6,651 bases of DNA from positions 1 through 6,651 of the forward strand of contig JAKFYP010000012.1 in the NCBI GenBank assembly GCA_021730835.1. The letters are read 5' to 3'. The notes beneath the pieces were generated by a model. The model searched no databases and was not told the origin of the DNA. It saw only the letters and a list, made by a program, of their open reading frames with translations. This document shows, one piece after another, positions 1 through 4,759 of the stretch. Origin of the DNA: Alphaproteobacteria bacterium (GTDB lineage Bacteria; Pseudomonadota; Alphaproteobacteria; Rickettsiales; UBA998). How positions within the stretch are numbered: the first letter of the stretch is position 1; the number at the start of each line of letters is the position of its first letter. The position numbers and the translations under genes are program-made.

Positions 1-780
1 CGCTCGCAGACGGATACCATTCAGGCGCGTGGCGCATTGGCTTCCTCACGCGCCAATTTCATTCGTGTTATGGGATATGCGCCCGAGAATCTGCCGACGC
101 CCGCCAATACGCCGGTGCTGCCGGATACGCTGGAGCAAGCCATCGAGATTGCGCTGGCTAATAATCCGGGGATTATTTCCGCTCGCAATCGTCAGCTTTC
201 TTCCGAGGAGGACAGCGATATTTCCTTTGGCCAGTTGCTGCCTGAGCTTTCGCTGGAAGCGTCCACAAGCGAGCAGGAAGGACTTGGCTTTGCCGGTAAC
301 GCCGATCTGAACGAAGACCAGATTACGCTTAATGCCCGTATCCCGCTTTATCAGGCGGGCGCGGAATATTCACGGGTGCGCGAATCAAAAAAACGCGCCA
401 GCCAGCGCAAATTTGAATTGCAGGATCGTGAGCGCGAAGTGCGCGAGGCCGTCACGCAAGCGTGGGAAAACTGGCAAACCAGCAACGCGACGATCAAATC
501 CACGCAAGATTCGATCCGCGCCGCTGAAATCGCGCTGGACGGAGTACGGCAGGAGCAGCTTTACGGCGCTCGCACCGTGCTTGACGTGCTCGATGCCGAA
601 CAGGAATTATTCGTCTCACGGGTCAATCTCGTGCGGGCGGAGCGTAACCGCACGGTTGCTATTTATAACGTTCTTGCTACCATGGGTAAGCTGACCATCC
701 ACGAACTTGGTGTCGAAACCAAACTCTATGACCCCAAAGAACATTATAACGATGTGAAATACCAGCCAATTGGCTTTTAG
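1..780 (+). CDS. tolC: TolC-family outer membrane efflux protein, 3' part (5' end outside window)
   Basis: This is the C-terminal 259 residues of a TolC-type outer membrane channel, the exit duct for type I secretion or RND/ABC efflux across the envelope. The frame is open from base 1, so the real start lies upstream; a TTG at 37 is internal. The fragment begins at the end of the first OEP repeat (ASSRANFIRVMG). The second repeat starts at about residue 41 with LPDTLEQAIEIALANNPGI, the usual repeat-opening motif. Next come a strand-like segment (LPELSLEAS), 'ITLNARIPLYQAGAEYSRVRES' split over the beta barrel/helix boundary, a long charged helix (about 125-175), and the closing YGARTVLDVLDAEQELF motif. 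The short tail ending YDPKEHYNDVKYQPIGF resembles alphaproteobacterial TolC tails. popZ starts 8 bases after the TAG stop, which suggests co-transcription. The family call is firm; the transported substrate cannot be told from this part. Confidence 0.95.
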   Translation, partial: RSQTDTIQARGALASSRANFIRVMGYAPENLPTPANTPVLPDTLEQAIEIALANNPGIISARNRQLSSEEDSDISFGQLLPELSLEASTSEQEGLGFAGNADLNEDQITLNARIPLYQAGAEYSRVRESKKRASQRKFELQDREREVREAVTQAWENWQTSNATIKSTQDSIRAAEIALDGVRQEQLYGARTVLDVLDAEQELFVSRVNLVRAERNRTVAIYNVLATMGKLTIHELGVETKLYDPKEHYNDVKYQPIGF

Positions 781-788
781 GTGATGTT

Positions 789-1469
789 ATGGCGACAGGA
801 AAGGCAAAGGAAGCGCAAGATCAGTCGATGGAGGAAATCCTCCAGTCGATCAAGCGCATTATTGCCGAAGAGGGCGAGCCGGTGAAAGACGGAACCGCTC
901 CTGCCGCGCCAGAAAAAAAGGCCAATGGAATGGTCAAAGATTCCGATATTCTTGAGTTGACCGATATGGTTGAGCCGGGCAGTGAGATGGCGGTGGCTAA
1001 AGAAGCTTCTGCCGAGCCGGAAGCTCCCGGTGAAACGCCGCAAGCGGAAAGCCCTGCCGGTGACACGGCAGCATCGCAGCCTGACCCGATAGATGCTTTG
1101 CTGGAAGAGATGGGCGCTTCCGTGCAGCCTGAACCCGAGCCTGAGCCGATGCCGGAACCTGAACCTCAACCGGCGATGAAGGCGGCGCCGGAGCCTGCCG
1201 GAAAGGGCGATGTTTTAAGCGACATTGACAGCCTGCTTTCCACGGAAGCCGCCAAAAAATCAGCTTCCGCGTTCCGTTCGCTGGCCGAGGCCAGCCAGCC
1301 CAGAGCCATGCACGGCGCTTCCCTGCTGATGCGTGATGGCACGACGATTGAAGACCTTGTGATCGAAGCCATGCAGCCTATCCTGCGCGAATGGCTTGAT
1401 ACCAACCTGCCTGCGATGGTTGAGCGGCTGGTAGATAAGGAAATCCGCAAGCTCTCCGGCAATTTCTAG
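789..1469 (+). CDS. popZ: PopZ-family (DUF2497) cell-pole-organizing protein
   Basis: PopZ forms a polar matrix that anchors the chromosome-partition complex (ParB) and recruits cell-cycle regulators in alphaproteobacteria. This 226-residue protein has the family layout. A short N-terminal partner-binding helix (residues 13-28, SMEEILQSIKRIIAEE) is followed by a long disordered acidic, proline-rich linker with a run EPEPEPMPEPEPQP at 115-128. The C-terminal oligomerization helices (about 179-226) include TIEDLVIEAMQPILREWLD and LPAMVERLVDKEIRKL. Caulobacter PopZ is about 177 residues, so the linker here is longer. The ATG at 789 has AGGTG (779-783) just upstream, overlapping the tolC stop. 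The stop codon TAG is formed jointly by a genomic TA and the first base of the palindromic element at 1467-1612; removing the element and one TA copy would give TAA at the same codon, so the protein is unchanged. valS, a common downstream neighbour in relatives, is not in this window. Confidence 0.93.
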   Translation: MATGKAKEAQDQSMEEILQSIKRIIAEEGEPVKDGTAPAAPEKKANGMVKDSDILELTDMVEPGSEMAVAKEASAEPEAPGETPQAESPAGDTAASQPDPIDALLEEMGASVQPEPEPEPMPEPEPQPAMKAAPEPAGKGDVLSDIDSLLSTEAAKKSASAFRSLAEASQPRAMHGASLLMRDGTTIEDLVIEAMQPILREWLDTNLPAMVERLVDKEIRKLSGNF

Positions 1470-1612
1470 ATAGTGTCGTCAAATTCGCTGATGCGTAGCG
1501 AAAATGGAGGATTTCGAGAACCGGAACGGAGTGTATTTTTAATACATGAGTACCGGAAGCGCAGAAATCCGCATTTGCAGCAAGCAGCAGTAGAATTTGA
1601 CGACACTATCTA
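1467..1612. mobile_element. 146-bp TA-flanked palindromic element (MITE-like), inserted in the popZ stop codon
   Basis: The ends TAGATAGTGTCGTCAAATT (1467-1485) and AATTTGACGACACTATCTA (1594-1612) are perfect 19-bp inverted repeats. The whole element is an imperfect palindrome: inner arms also pair in part (for example GGATTTC near 1509-1515 with GAAATCC at 1564-1570), and the centre is TGTATT-TTT-AATACA (1532-1546), within one base of the geometric midpoint. If the outer TA pairs are target duplications, the mobile part is 1469-1610 (142 bp). There is no coding capacity. TA duplication and size fit a non-autonomous miniature element mobilized by an IS630/mariner-type or TA-targeting IS5-group transposase; that assignment is inference. 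Transcribed, it would form a very long hairpin and could act as a 3' end or stabilizer for popZ mRNA. Confidence 0.75.
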
Positions 1613-1647
1613 AGGGTTTCATTCTTTATATTCTTTGTCTGCCTGCC

Positions 1648-1676
1648 TTGACGAGGGGCATCCATATGCCTATGTT
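1648..1676 (+). promoter_or_regulatory. Putative sigma70-type promoter for trxA
   Basis: TTGACG (1648-1653) and TATGTT (1671-1676) are separated by exactly 17 bases. This is the best match to a vegetative promoter on this strand in the window. It would start transcription near 1683 and give a leader of about 150 bases before the trxA ATG. It lies just downstream of the palindromic element, so trxA probably has its own promoter. The call rests on sequence match only. Confidence 0.5.
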
Positions 1677-1746
1677 ATAGAGCATGTGACAATCTTTCCG
1701 CTTTGTTTTTCTGCAAGTGGAGAATGAAAGTGAGTCGTGCCGCACG

Positions 1747-1775
1747 GGCAGCGGGCTGGTAGTCGCCAGCCTGCC
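1747..1775 (+). promoter_or_regulatory. GC-rich stem-loop in the trxA leader
   Basis: GGCTGG (1754-1759) pairs with CCAGCC (1766-1771) around the loop TAGTCG. GGCA (1747-1750) pairs with TGCC (1772-1775) after a three-base bulge. Only a short CTTT follows, so it is a poor intrinsic terminator. It could be a leader structure of the trxA transcript or chance in GC-rich sequence. An overlapping alternative pairing, CCTG (1770-1773) with CAGG (1779-1782), is also possible. Confidence 0.3.
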
Positions 1776-1833
1776 TTTCAGGTGTCGTGTATCATGAATG
1801 TGAAATGACTAAATACTCCATATGAGGGACTTT

Positions 1834-2166
1834 ATGGCGACCAAACAGGTAAAAGACGAGAATTTTGATGCGGATGTGCTCAAAGCCGGTGGATTCGTAC
1901 TGGTGGATTTCTGGGCGGAATGGTGCAATCCATGTAATCAGCTTTCTCCGATTCTGGAAGAGCTTGCGGAAGAAATGAAAGACAAGCTGACGATCGCCAA
2001 GGTCAATATCGACGACAACCCGGAAACGCCAACGAAATACGGCGTGCGCGGCATTCCGACGCTGATTCTGTTCAAGGGCGGGCAGCCGATTGCCACCAAG
2101 GTCGGCTCACTGCCGAAATCCCAACTGAAGGACTGGATTGCCAATCAGGTTGGCGAGGCCGCTTAA
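1834..2166 (+). CDS. trxA: Thioredoxin with non-canonical WCNPC active site
   Basis: A single-domain cytosolic thioredoxin of 110 residues, the usual length, which would act as a general disulfide reductase supplied by thioredoxin reductase. Family landmarks are present: VLVDFWAEWC (24-31 region, with the buried Asp25), KVNIDDNP, the cis-proline loop GVRGIPT (Pro75), LILFKGG, and the final KVGSLPKSQL. The active site reads W-C-N-P-C-N (30-35) instead of the near-universal W-C-G-P-C-K, so both the residue after the first Cys and the one after the second Cys differ. I chose the ATG at 1834 because MATKQV is a standard thioredoxin N-terminus and AGGGA (1825-1829) precedes it; an in-frame ATG at 1822 would add MRDF and have no ribosome site. 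The next gene begins 7 bases after the stop, so the two are probably one transcript. The family call is sure; how the altered site affects redox potential is unknown. Confidence 0.97.
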   Translation: MATKQVKDENFDADVLKAGGFVLVDFWAEWCNPCNQLSPILEELAEEMKDKLTIAKVNIDDNPETPTKYGVRGIPTLILFKGGQPIATKVGSLPKSQLKDWIANQVGEAA

Positions 2167-2173
2167 ATACCGC

Positions 2174-3016
2174 ATGTCTTTTGGCCCGGCAGCGCAGGAA
2201 GCAGAAAAAATCCTTGATCGTTTCGGGTATATCCCGGTGCTGGGCGCAGAACTGGAGTGGTATATCCGGCCCGTGGGTACAACAACGCCTCCCCTGCCGG
2301 GCACAGCCGATCCCGCCGCTTACCTCGCCGCACTGGAGGTGGCTTGCGCTCAGGCGGGGCTTGCTCTTTGTTCTCTCGATATTGAGCGTGGCCCGGCGCA
2401 GGTGGAAGTCGGCCTGCTTCCCACACAGGATATAGAGGCGCTGCTGGAGGCGCTGGCGGAGATACGCCGCCTCGCTCCGGATGTCGCCGCAACGATGGGG
2501 CTGGAAGCCGATTTTACCGCTAAACCCTACCGAAATACCTACGGCAGCGCCCTGCATGTGCATGTCCATCTCGAAGGTGAGGGCGGCTATAACGTGTTTC
2601 AGAAAAGCGATGAGGAGATCAGCCCGCAGTTGGCCATCGGCCTGATGGGGCTACTTGCGACCATGCGGGAATATATGCCGGTCTTTGCGCCCACGGCGGC
2701 GTCACGCCAGCGCTTTGTGCCGAATTTTCATGCGCCGGTATCGGTAAGCTGGGGCGTCAATAACCGCACGACCGCGCTGCGCCTGCCCGATGCCGCCAGC
2801 AATCTTGCCGGAGCGGAAGCGCTGGCCCGCGTGCCGCGCAGTTTCGCCCGCCGGATTGAGCACCGGGTAGCCGGGTCGGATGCTGATCCTGCTCAGGTAG
2901 TCGCCGCGATTCTGTCCGGTATCTGCCGGGGATTTGCCGAACCGCTGGCACTGACTGAGCCGATATGGGGTAACGCCGGTGACGCTCAGTATGCCGGACG
3001 CTGCGAACCACTTTGA
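2174..3016 (+). CDS. Short glutamine-synthetase-like protein lacking the N-terminal beta-grasp domain
   Basis: A 280-residue protein resembling only the catalytic domain of glutamine synthetase (normally about 440-470 residues). Recognizable blocks, in order: AELEWYI (Glu26, Glu28), IERGPAQVEV (Glu71, Glu78), KPYRNTYGSALHVHVHL (His128), RQRFVPNFHAPV (Arg180), SWGVNNRTTALRLP (Arg198), RRIEHRVAGSDADP (Glu229, Arg231). These match the metal- and glutamate-binding residues of GS (Salmonella E129/E131, E212, E220, H269, R321, R339, E357, R359, from memory). Missing are the N-terminal beta-grasp domain that carries D50, and the flap glutamate (E327), replaced here by His186. The usual NPY after the last motif is ADADP. 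I start at ATG 2174; an in-frame TTG at 2138 lies inside trxA. There is no strong ribosome site, so translation may be coupled to trxA. The frame is intact and the residue pattern looks selected, so I infer an active ATP-dependent ligase or a regulatory relative rather than a decayed glnA. The substrate is unknown. Confidence 0.85.
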   Translation: MSFGPAAQEAEKILDRFGYIPVLGAELEWYIRPVGTTTPPLPGTADPAAYLAALEVACAQAGLALCSLDIERGPAQVEVGLLPTQDIEALLEALAEIRRLAPDVAATMGLEADFTAKPYRNTYGSALHVHVHLEGEGGYNVFQKSDEEISPQLAIGLMGLLATMREYMPVFAPTAASRQRFVPNFHAPVSVSWGVNNRTTALRLPDAASNLAGAEALARVPRSFARRIEHRVAGSDADPAQVVAAILSGICRGFAEPLALTEPIWGNAGDAQYAGRCEPL

Positions 3017-3021
3017 AGGTT

Positions 3022-3804
3022 TCAGGCAATGACGCTCACTACCGGAGCCTGTCCGGCCTGAAGGGCCTGCGCGTATAGCGCCGCGCCCCGGCTGGCCGCC
3101 GTTCCGGCAACCACAACATCCTGTGCCGAAGCATCGCCAGGAGCCGTCGCGGCACGGGCAATCGTGGCGGAGTCACGCGCCGCCCTTGAGGCATCCGTCC
3201 CCGGCACGGCAGCAATGGCGACTTCACCGGCAACCGCGTATTGCCTTCCATCCGGCCCGGTCGTGAACTCGAATTTCGGCGTACCAGCCGCCAGCCCCCC
3301 GGCCGAGAAGAAATGCTGATTCTCATGATTGCGCACCGTGCTGTCCGCCAGTTGCAGACGGTTGAGCAACTGATCGCCCCTGCCCTGCTCTTCCTGCAAC
3401 TGTGCAAACTCAAATGGACTCAGCGTCAGTTGCGGCGGCCGAATGTCGGAGAATAGCGGCGTGCGTGTTCCCGGCTGCTGCGGGAAATGATCGTTAGCCT
3501 GCCCGGTACGTGGCCGGTGATGCGGAGGAATCTGGCCCGTAATCCCGATAGCAGGCCGTTCGGCGCTACGGGTGCGGGTCGTGGTGGCAACCGTGCCGCC
3601 CACGGCATAGCGTTGCCCGTCCGGGCCGATGGCATATTGAAGATTGGGAGTAACGACCGCCCCCGCCCCGGCGCGTGCGGCGGTCTGCTGAATCTGGGAG
3701 CGCACGGCATAATCGGCCTGACGGATACGGGCAAGCGAGTTTCCACCCGCGGCAACCGCAAGGAAATCGTTGACGGAATATCCCGTTGACCCAGCTAACT
3801 GCAT
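3022..3804 (-). CDS. SprA-related putative metalloprotease with duplicated core
   Basis: A 260-residue protein of the SprA-related / 'CJM1_0395' putative metalloprotease family; no member's substrate is known to me. The signature lies at 157-195: VRNHENQHFFSAGG contains HExxH (His160, Glu161, His164), followed by the GPDGRQYAVAGEV block, whose Glu194 may be the third zinc ligand (inference). The tail DSATIARAATAPGDASAQD (about 211-229) also matches the family pattern. An earlier segment (34-72) repeats the same core with identical internal spacing, but QIQQT replaces HENQH and Thr71 replaces Glu194. Between the copies lies a Pro/Gln/Thr-rich, low-complexity stretch (about 74-125). No signal peptide or membrane segment is seen. 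The ATG at 3804 is preceded by GAGG (3810-3813 on the + strand) five bases away, and a promoter lies about 40 bases upstream. It converges on the GS-like gene with a 5-base gap. The family call is fairly confident; protease activity is unproven. Confidence 0.8.
   Translation of the reverse strand: MQLAGSTGYSVNDFLAVAAGGNSLARIRQADYAVRSQIQQTAARAGAGAVVTPNLQYAIGPDGQRYAVGGTVATTTRTRSAERPAIGITGQIPPHHRPRTGQANDHFPQQPGTRTPLFSDIRPPQLTLSPFEFAQLQEEQGRGDQLLNRLQLADSTVRNHENQHFFSAGGLAAGTPKFEFTTGPDGRQYAVAGEVAIAAVPGTDASRAARDSATIARAATAPGDASAQDVVVAGTAASRGAALYAQALQAGQAPVVSVIA
3220..3336 (-). repeat. Second (HExxH-bearing) copy of a duplicated protein core
   Basis: Encodes residues 157-195 of the putative metalloprotease. 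It starts VRNHENQH, has 16 residues between VR and TP, then GPDGRQYAVAGEV. It aligns without gaps to residues 34-72 of the same protein, with 17 of 39 residues identical by my count. This copy keeps the zinc-binding motif. Confidence 0.65.
3589..3705 (-). repeat. First (HExxH-less) copy of the duplicated protein core
   Basis: Encodes residues 34-72 of the putative metalloprotease. It has the same VR...TP spacing of 16 residues and the block GPDGQRYAVGGTV. The position of HENQH reads QIQQT and the glutamate of GEV reads Thr, so this copy cannot bind zinc in the same way. It looks like an old internal duplication, since the DNA copies have diverged clearly. Confidence 0.65.
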
Positions 3805-3842
3805 GGCTACCTCGTCCTACCTGGCGAGTGAATATGCGCTAA

Positions 3843-3871
3843 AGTATAGCATCCGGTATTTCGCGTGAAAA
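3843..3871 (-). promoter_or_regulatory. Putative sigma70-type promoter for the SprA-like gene
   Basis: Read on the - strand, TTTTCA (3871-3866) and TATACT (3848-3843) are separated by 17 bases. The -10 box ends about 39 bases before the ATG at 3804, a normal distance. This suggests the gene is transcribed alone. The match is good at -10 and moderate at -35. Confidence 0.45.
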
Positions 3872-3967
3872 GCGAAGAATGTTACATCCCTCGGAATAAA
3901 AGATGATTTTTTTATCCCGTTTGATAACGGCGCTTTTTTATGGGAAAACAGGGCAATACCGATTATA

Positions 3968-4006
3968 GTCATTCCACTTAATAATTTCCTGTAAAGTCGG
4001 AATGAC
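3968..4006. repeat. 39-bp inverted repeat between the SprA-like gene and holC
   Basis: GTCATTCCACTT (3968-3979) pairs with AAGT-C-GGAATGAC (3994-4006), giving 12 base pairs with one bulged C (3998) and a 14-base AT-rich loop. No T-run follows, so it is not a clear terminator. GTCATTCC/GGAATGAC ends occur in small dispersed palindromes of several bacteria, so this may be a repeat-family member. It could also be an operator for holC, whose start is 33 bases downstream. Confidence 0.55.
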
Positions 4007-4038
4007 AGGCTTGCAACGCAAGACAATAAGTATACCTC

Positions 4039-4521
4039 ATGCCCAGACCCGCCATCCAGTTCTACCAACTCCTGAGCACACCGCTGGAGCGTGCCCTGCC
4101 CAAACTCATGGAAAAAGCCTGTGAGCAGGGCATGCGGGCGGTGATCCACGGCACGGAAGCGCAAATTGAGACACTCGATAAGGCTCTGTGGAATTATAAC
4201 CCTGATACCTTCCTGCCACACGGCACACGCAACGATCCCAGCCCCGAGCGTCAGCCGGTCTATCTTTGCAGCCGGGGAGAAAACCCCAACGGGGCGACGT
4301 TACGCGTGATCGCGCACGGCGTGACGGTTTCCGCCGATGAGCCATACGAGCGCGTGTTCGATCTGTTCGACGGCACGGATGAAACCGCACTGGCGGCAGC
4401 GCGGCAACGCTGGAAATCGTATCTGGATGCGGGTTTTTCCCTCACCTATATCCGCCAGAAGGAGAATGGCGGCTGGGAAAAGCTCAAGGAGACAGGACAG
4501 CCCGATCCATTAACGATTTAG
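4039..4521 (+). CDS. holC: DNA polymerase III subunit chi
   Basis: A 160-residue chi subunit of the replicative polymerase clamp-loader assembly, which links the holoenzyme to single-strand-binding protein. The sequence shows the family order: IQFYQLLSTPLERALPKLMEKA, MRAVIHGTEAQIETLDKALWNYNPDTFLPHG, then the C-terminal half with PVYLCSRGENPNGATLRVIAHG, FDLFDGTDE and ALAAARQRWKSYLDAGFSLTYI. The length is normal (about 140-155), with a few extra residues at the end (KENGGWEKLKETGQPDPLTI). No good Shine-Dalgarno site precedes the ATG, and AT-rich sequence surrounds it. In many alphaproteobacteria holC follows pepA; here it stands alone between a divergent gene and a palindromic element. No HolD partner is visible, which is common in this class. 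Confidence 0.95.
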   Translation: MPRPAIQFYQLLSTPLERALPKLMEKACEQGMRAVIHGTEAQIETLDKALWNYNPDTFLPHGTRNDPSPERQPVYLCSRGENPNGATLRVIAHGVTVSADEPYERVFDLFDGTDETALAAARQRWKSYLDAGFSLTYIRQKENGGWEKLKETGQPDPLTI

Positions 4522-4559
4522 AAACCTTCCTTTGCCATAATGCAATCTGCACTTAGCAA

Positions 4560-4666
4560 TATAGTGCTTTCTAATTAGATTGATAGGCGAAGCCCGAGCC
4601 GATGTGTAGCAAAATCTACATGAGGCGAAGGGCGACAAAGTAGCAATCAATTAGAAAAACACTATA
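4560..4666. mobile_element. 107-bp TA-flanked palindromic element (MITE-like) downstream of holC
   Basis: The left end TATAGTGCTTTCTAATTAG (from 4560) and the right end, read in reverse complement, TATAGTGTTTTTCTAATTG (to 4666), are near-perfect inverted repeats over about 23 bases with single-base indels. The centre TGTAG-CAAAAT-CTACA (4605-4620) sits at the midpoint, so the whole element is one palindrome. TA dinucleotides flank it. There is no coding capacity. Its ends share ATAGTG with the element at 1467-1612, but the interior differs. It starts 38 bases after the holC stop and may also act as a hairpin 3' end. Confidence 0.65.
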
Positions 4667-4681
4667 CCATGCGACATTTTC

Positions 4682-4730
4682 CACGTAGGGCGTAGTCGCG
4701 TTCAGGTCACGTAGGACGCCAGTCACGTAG
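4682..4730 (+). repeat. Three CACGTAG direct repeats upstream of the flagellin gene
   Basis: CACGTAG occurs at 4682, 4708 and 4724; the last two are part of the identical 9-mer GTCACGTAG (4706-4714 and 4722-4730), 16 bases apart. They fill most of the short gap between the palindromic element and the flagellin ribosome site. They could be regulator-binding sites, but no sigma54 or sigma28 promoter is recognizable here to anchor that idea. Confidence 0.4.
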
Positions 4731-4737
4731 AATGGCC

Positions 4738-4751
4738 CCTGGAAACAGGAG
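4738..4751 (+). promoter_or_regulatory. Flagellin ribosome binding site overlapping a small GAAA-loop hairpin
   Basis: AGGAG (4747-4751) lies 8 bases before the ATG at 4760, a strong ribosome site that fixes the start. CCTG (4738-4741) pairs with CAGG (4746-4749) around a GAAA tetraloop, so the stem takes in the first three bases of the ribosome site. With only four pairs the effect may be small. Confidence 0.5.
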
Positions 4752-4759
4752 CATAGGTA

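Larger units (their letters stand above)
1613..1833. other. Non-coding stretch between the palindromic element and trxA
   Basis: Together with the element this makes about 360 bases without a recognizable gene. It is AT-rich on the left (1613-1715) and holds a good sigma70-like promoter and a GC-rich stem-loop (both listed separately). A very short frame, GTG at 1730 to TAG at 1762 (10 codons, ending Trp-stop), has GTGGAG at 1717-1722 upstream, but nothing else supports it as a gene. No remnant of valS or of another protein family is visible here. Confidence 0.6.

Noticed and set aside
37..780. A complete gene starting at TTG 37
   Set aside because: The frame is open to base 1 and the residues before 37 continue the TolC pattern, so the gene is cut by the window edge.
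777..1169. 130-codon - strand frame opposite popZ
   Set aside because: Its Arg/His/Phe/Leu-rich product is what the reverse complement of the acidic, proline-rich PopZ linker would give.
1822..1833. Upstream ATG of trxA adding MRDF
   Set aside because: The purine-rich ribosome site lies between this ATG and the one at 1834, so it serves the latter.
2072..2569. 165-codon open frame on the - strand across trxA and the GS-like gene
   Set aside because: It is antisense to two clearly recognized genes, its translation is rich in Arg/Gln/Cys without any family motif, and no ribosome site is seen.
3917..3939. CCGTT-TGAT-AACGG hairpin followed by CGC and six T, as an intrinsic terminator
   Set aside because: The stem has only five pairs, the T-run is offset by three bases, and no + strand gene lies upstream whose transcript should end there.
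3817..4221. 134-codon - strand frame overlapping the 5' half of holC and the spacer
   Set aside because: It covers recognized HolC coding sequence and AT-rich spacer, and no protein family is recognizable.
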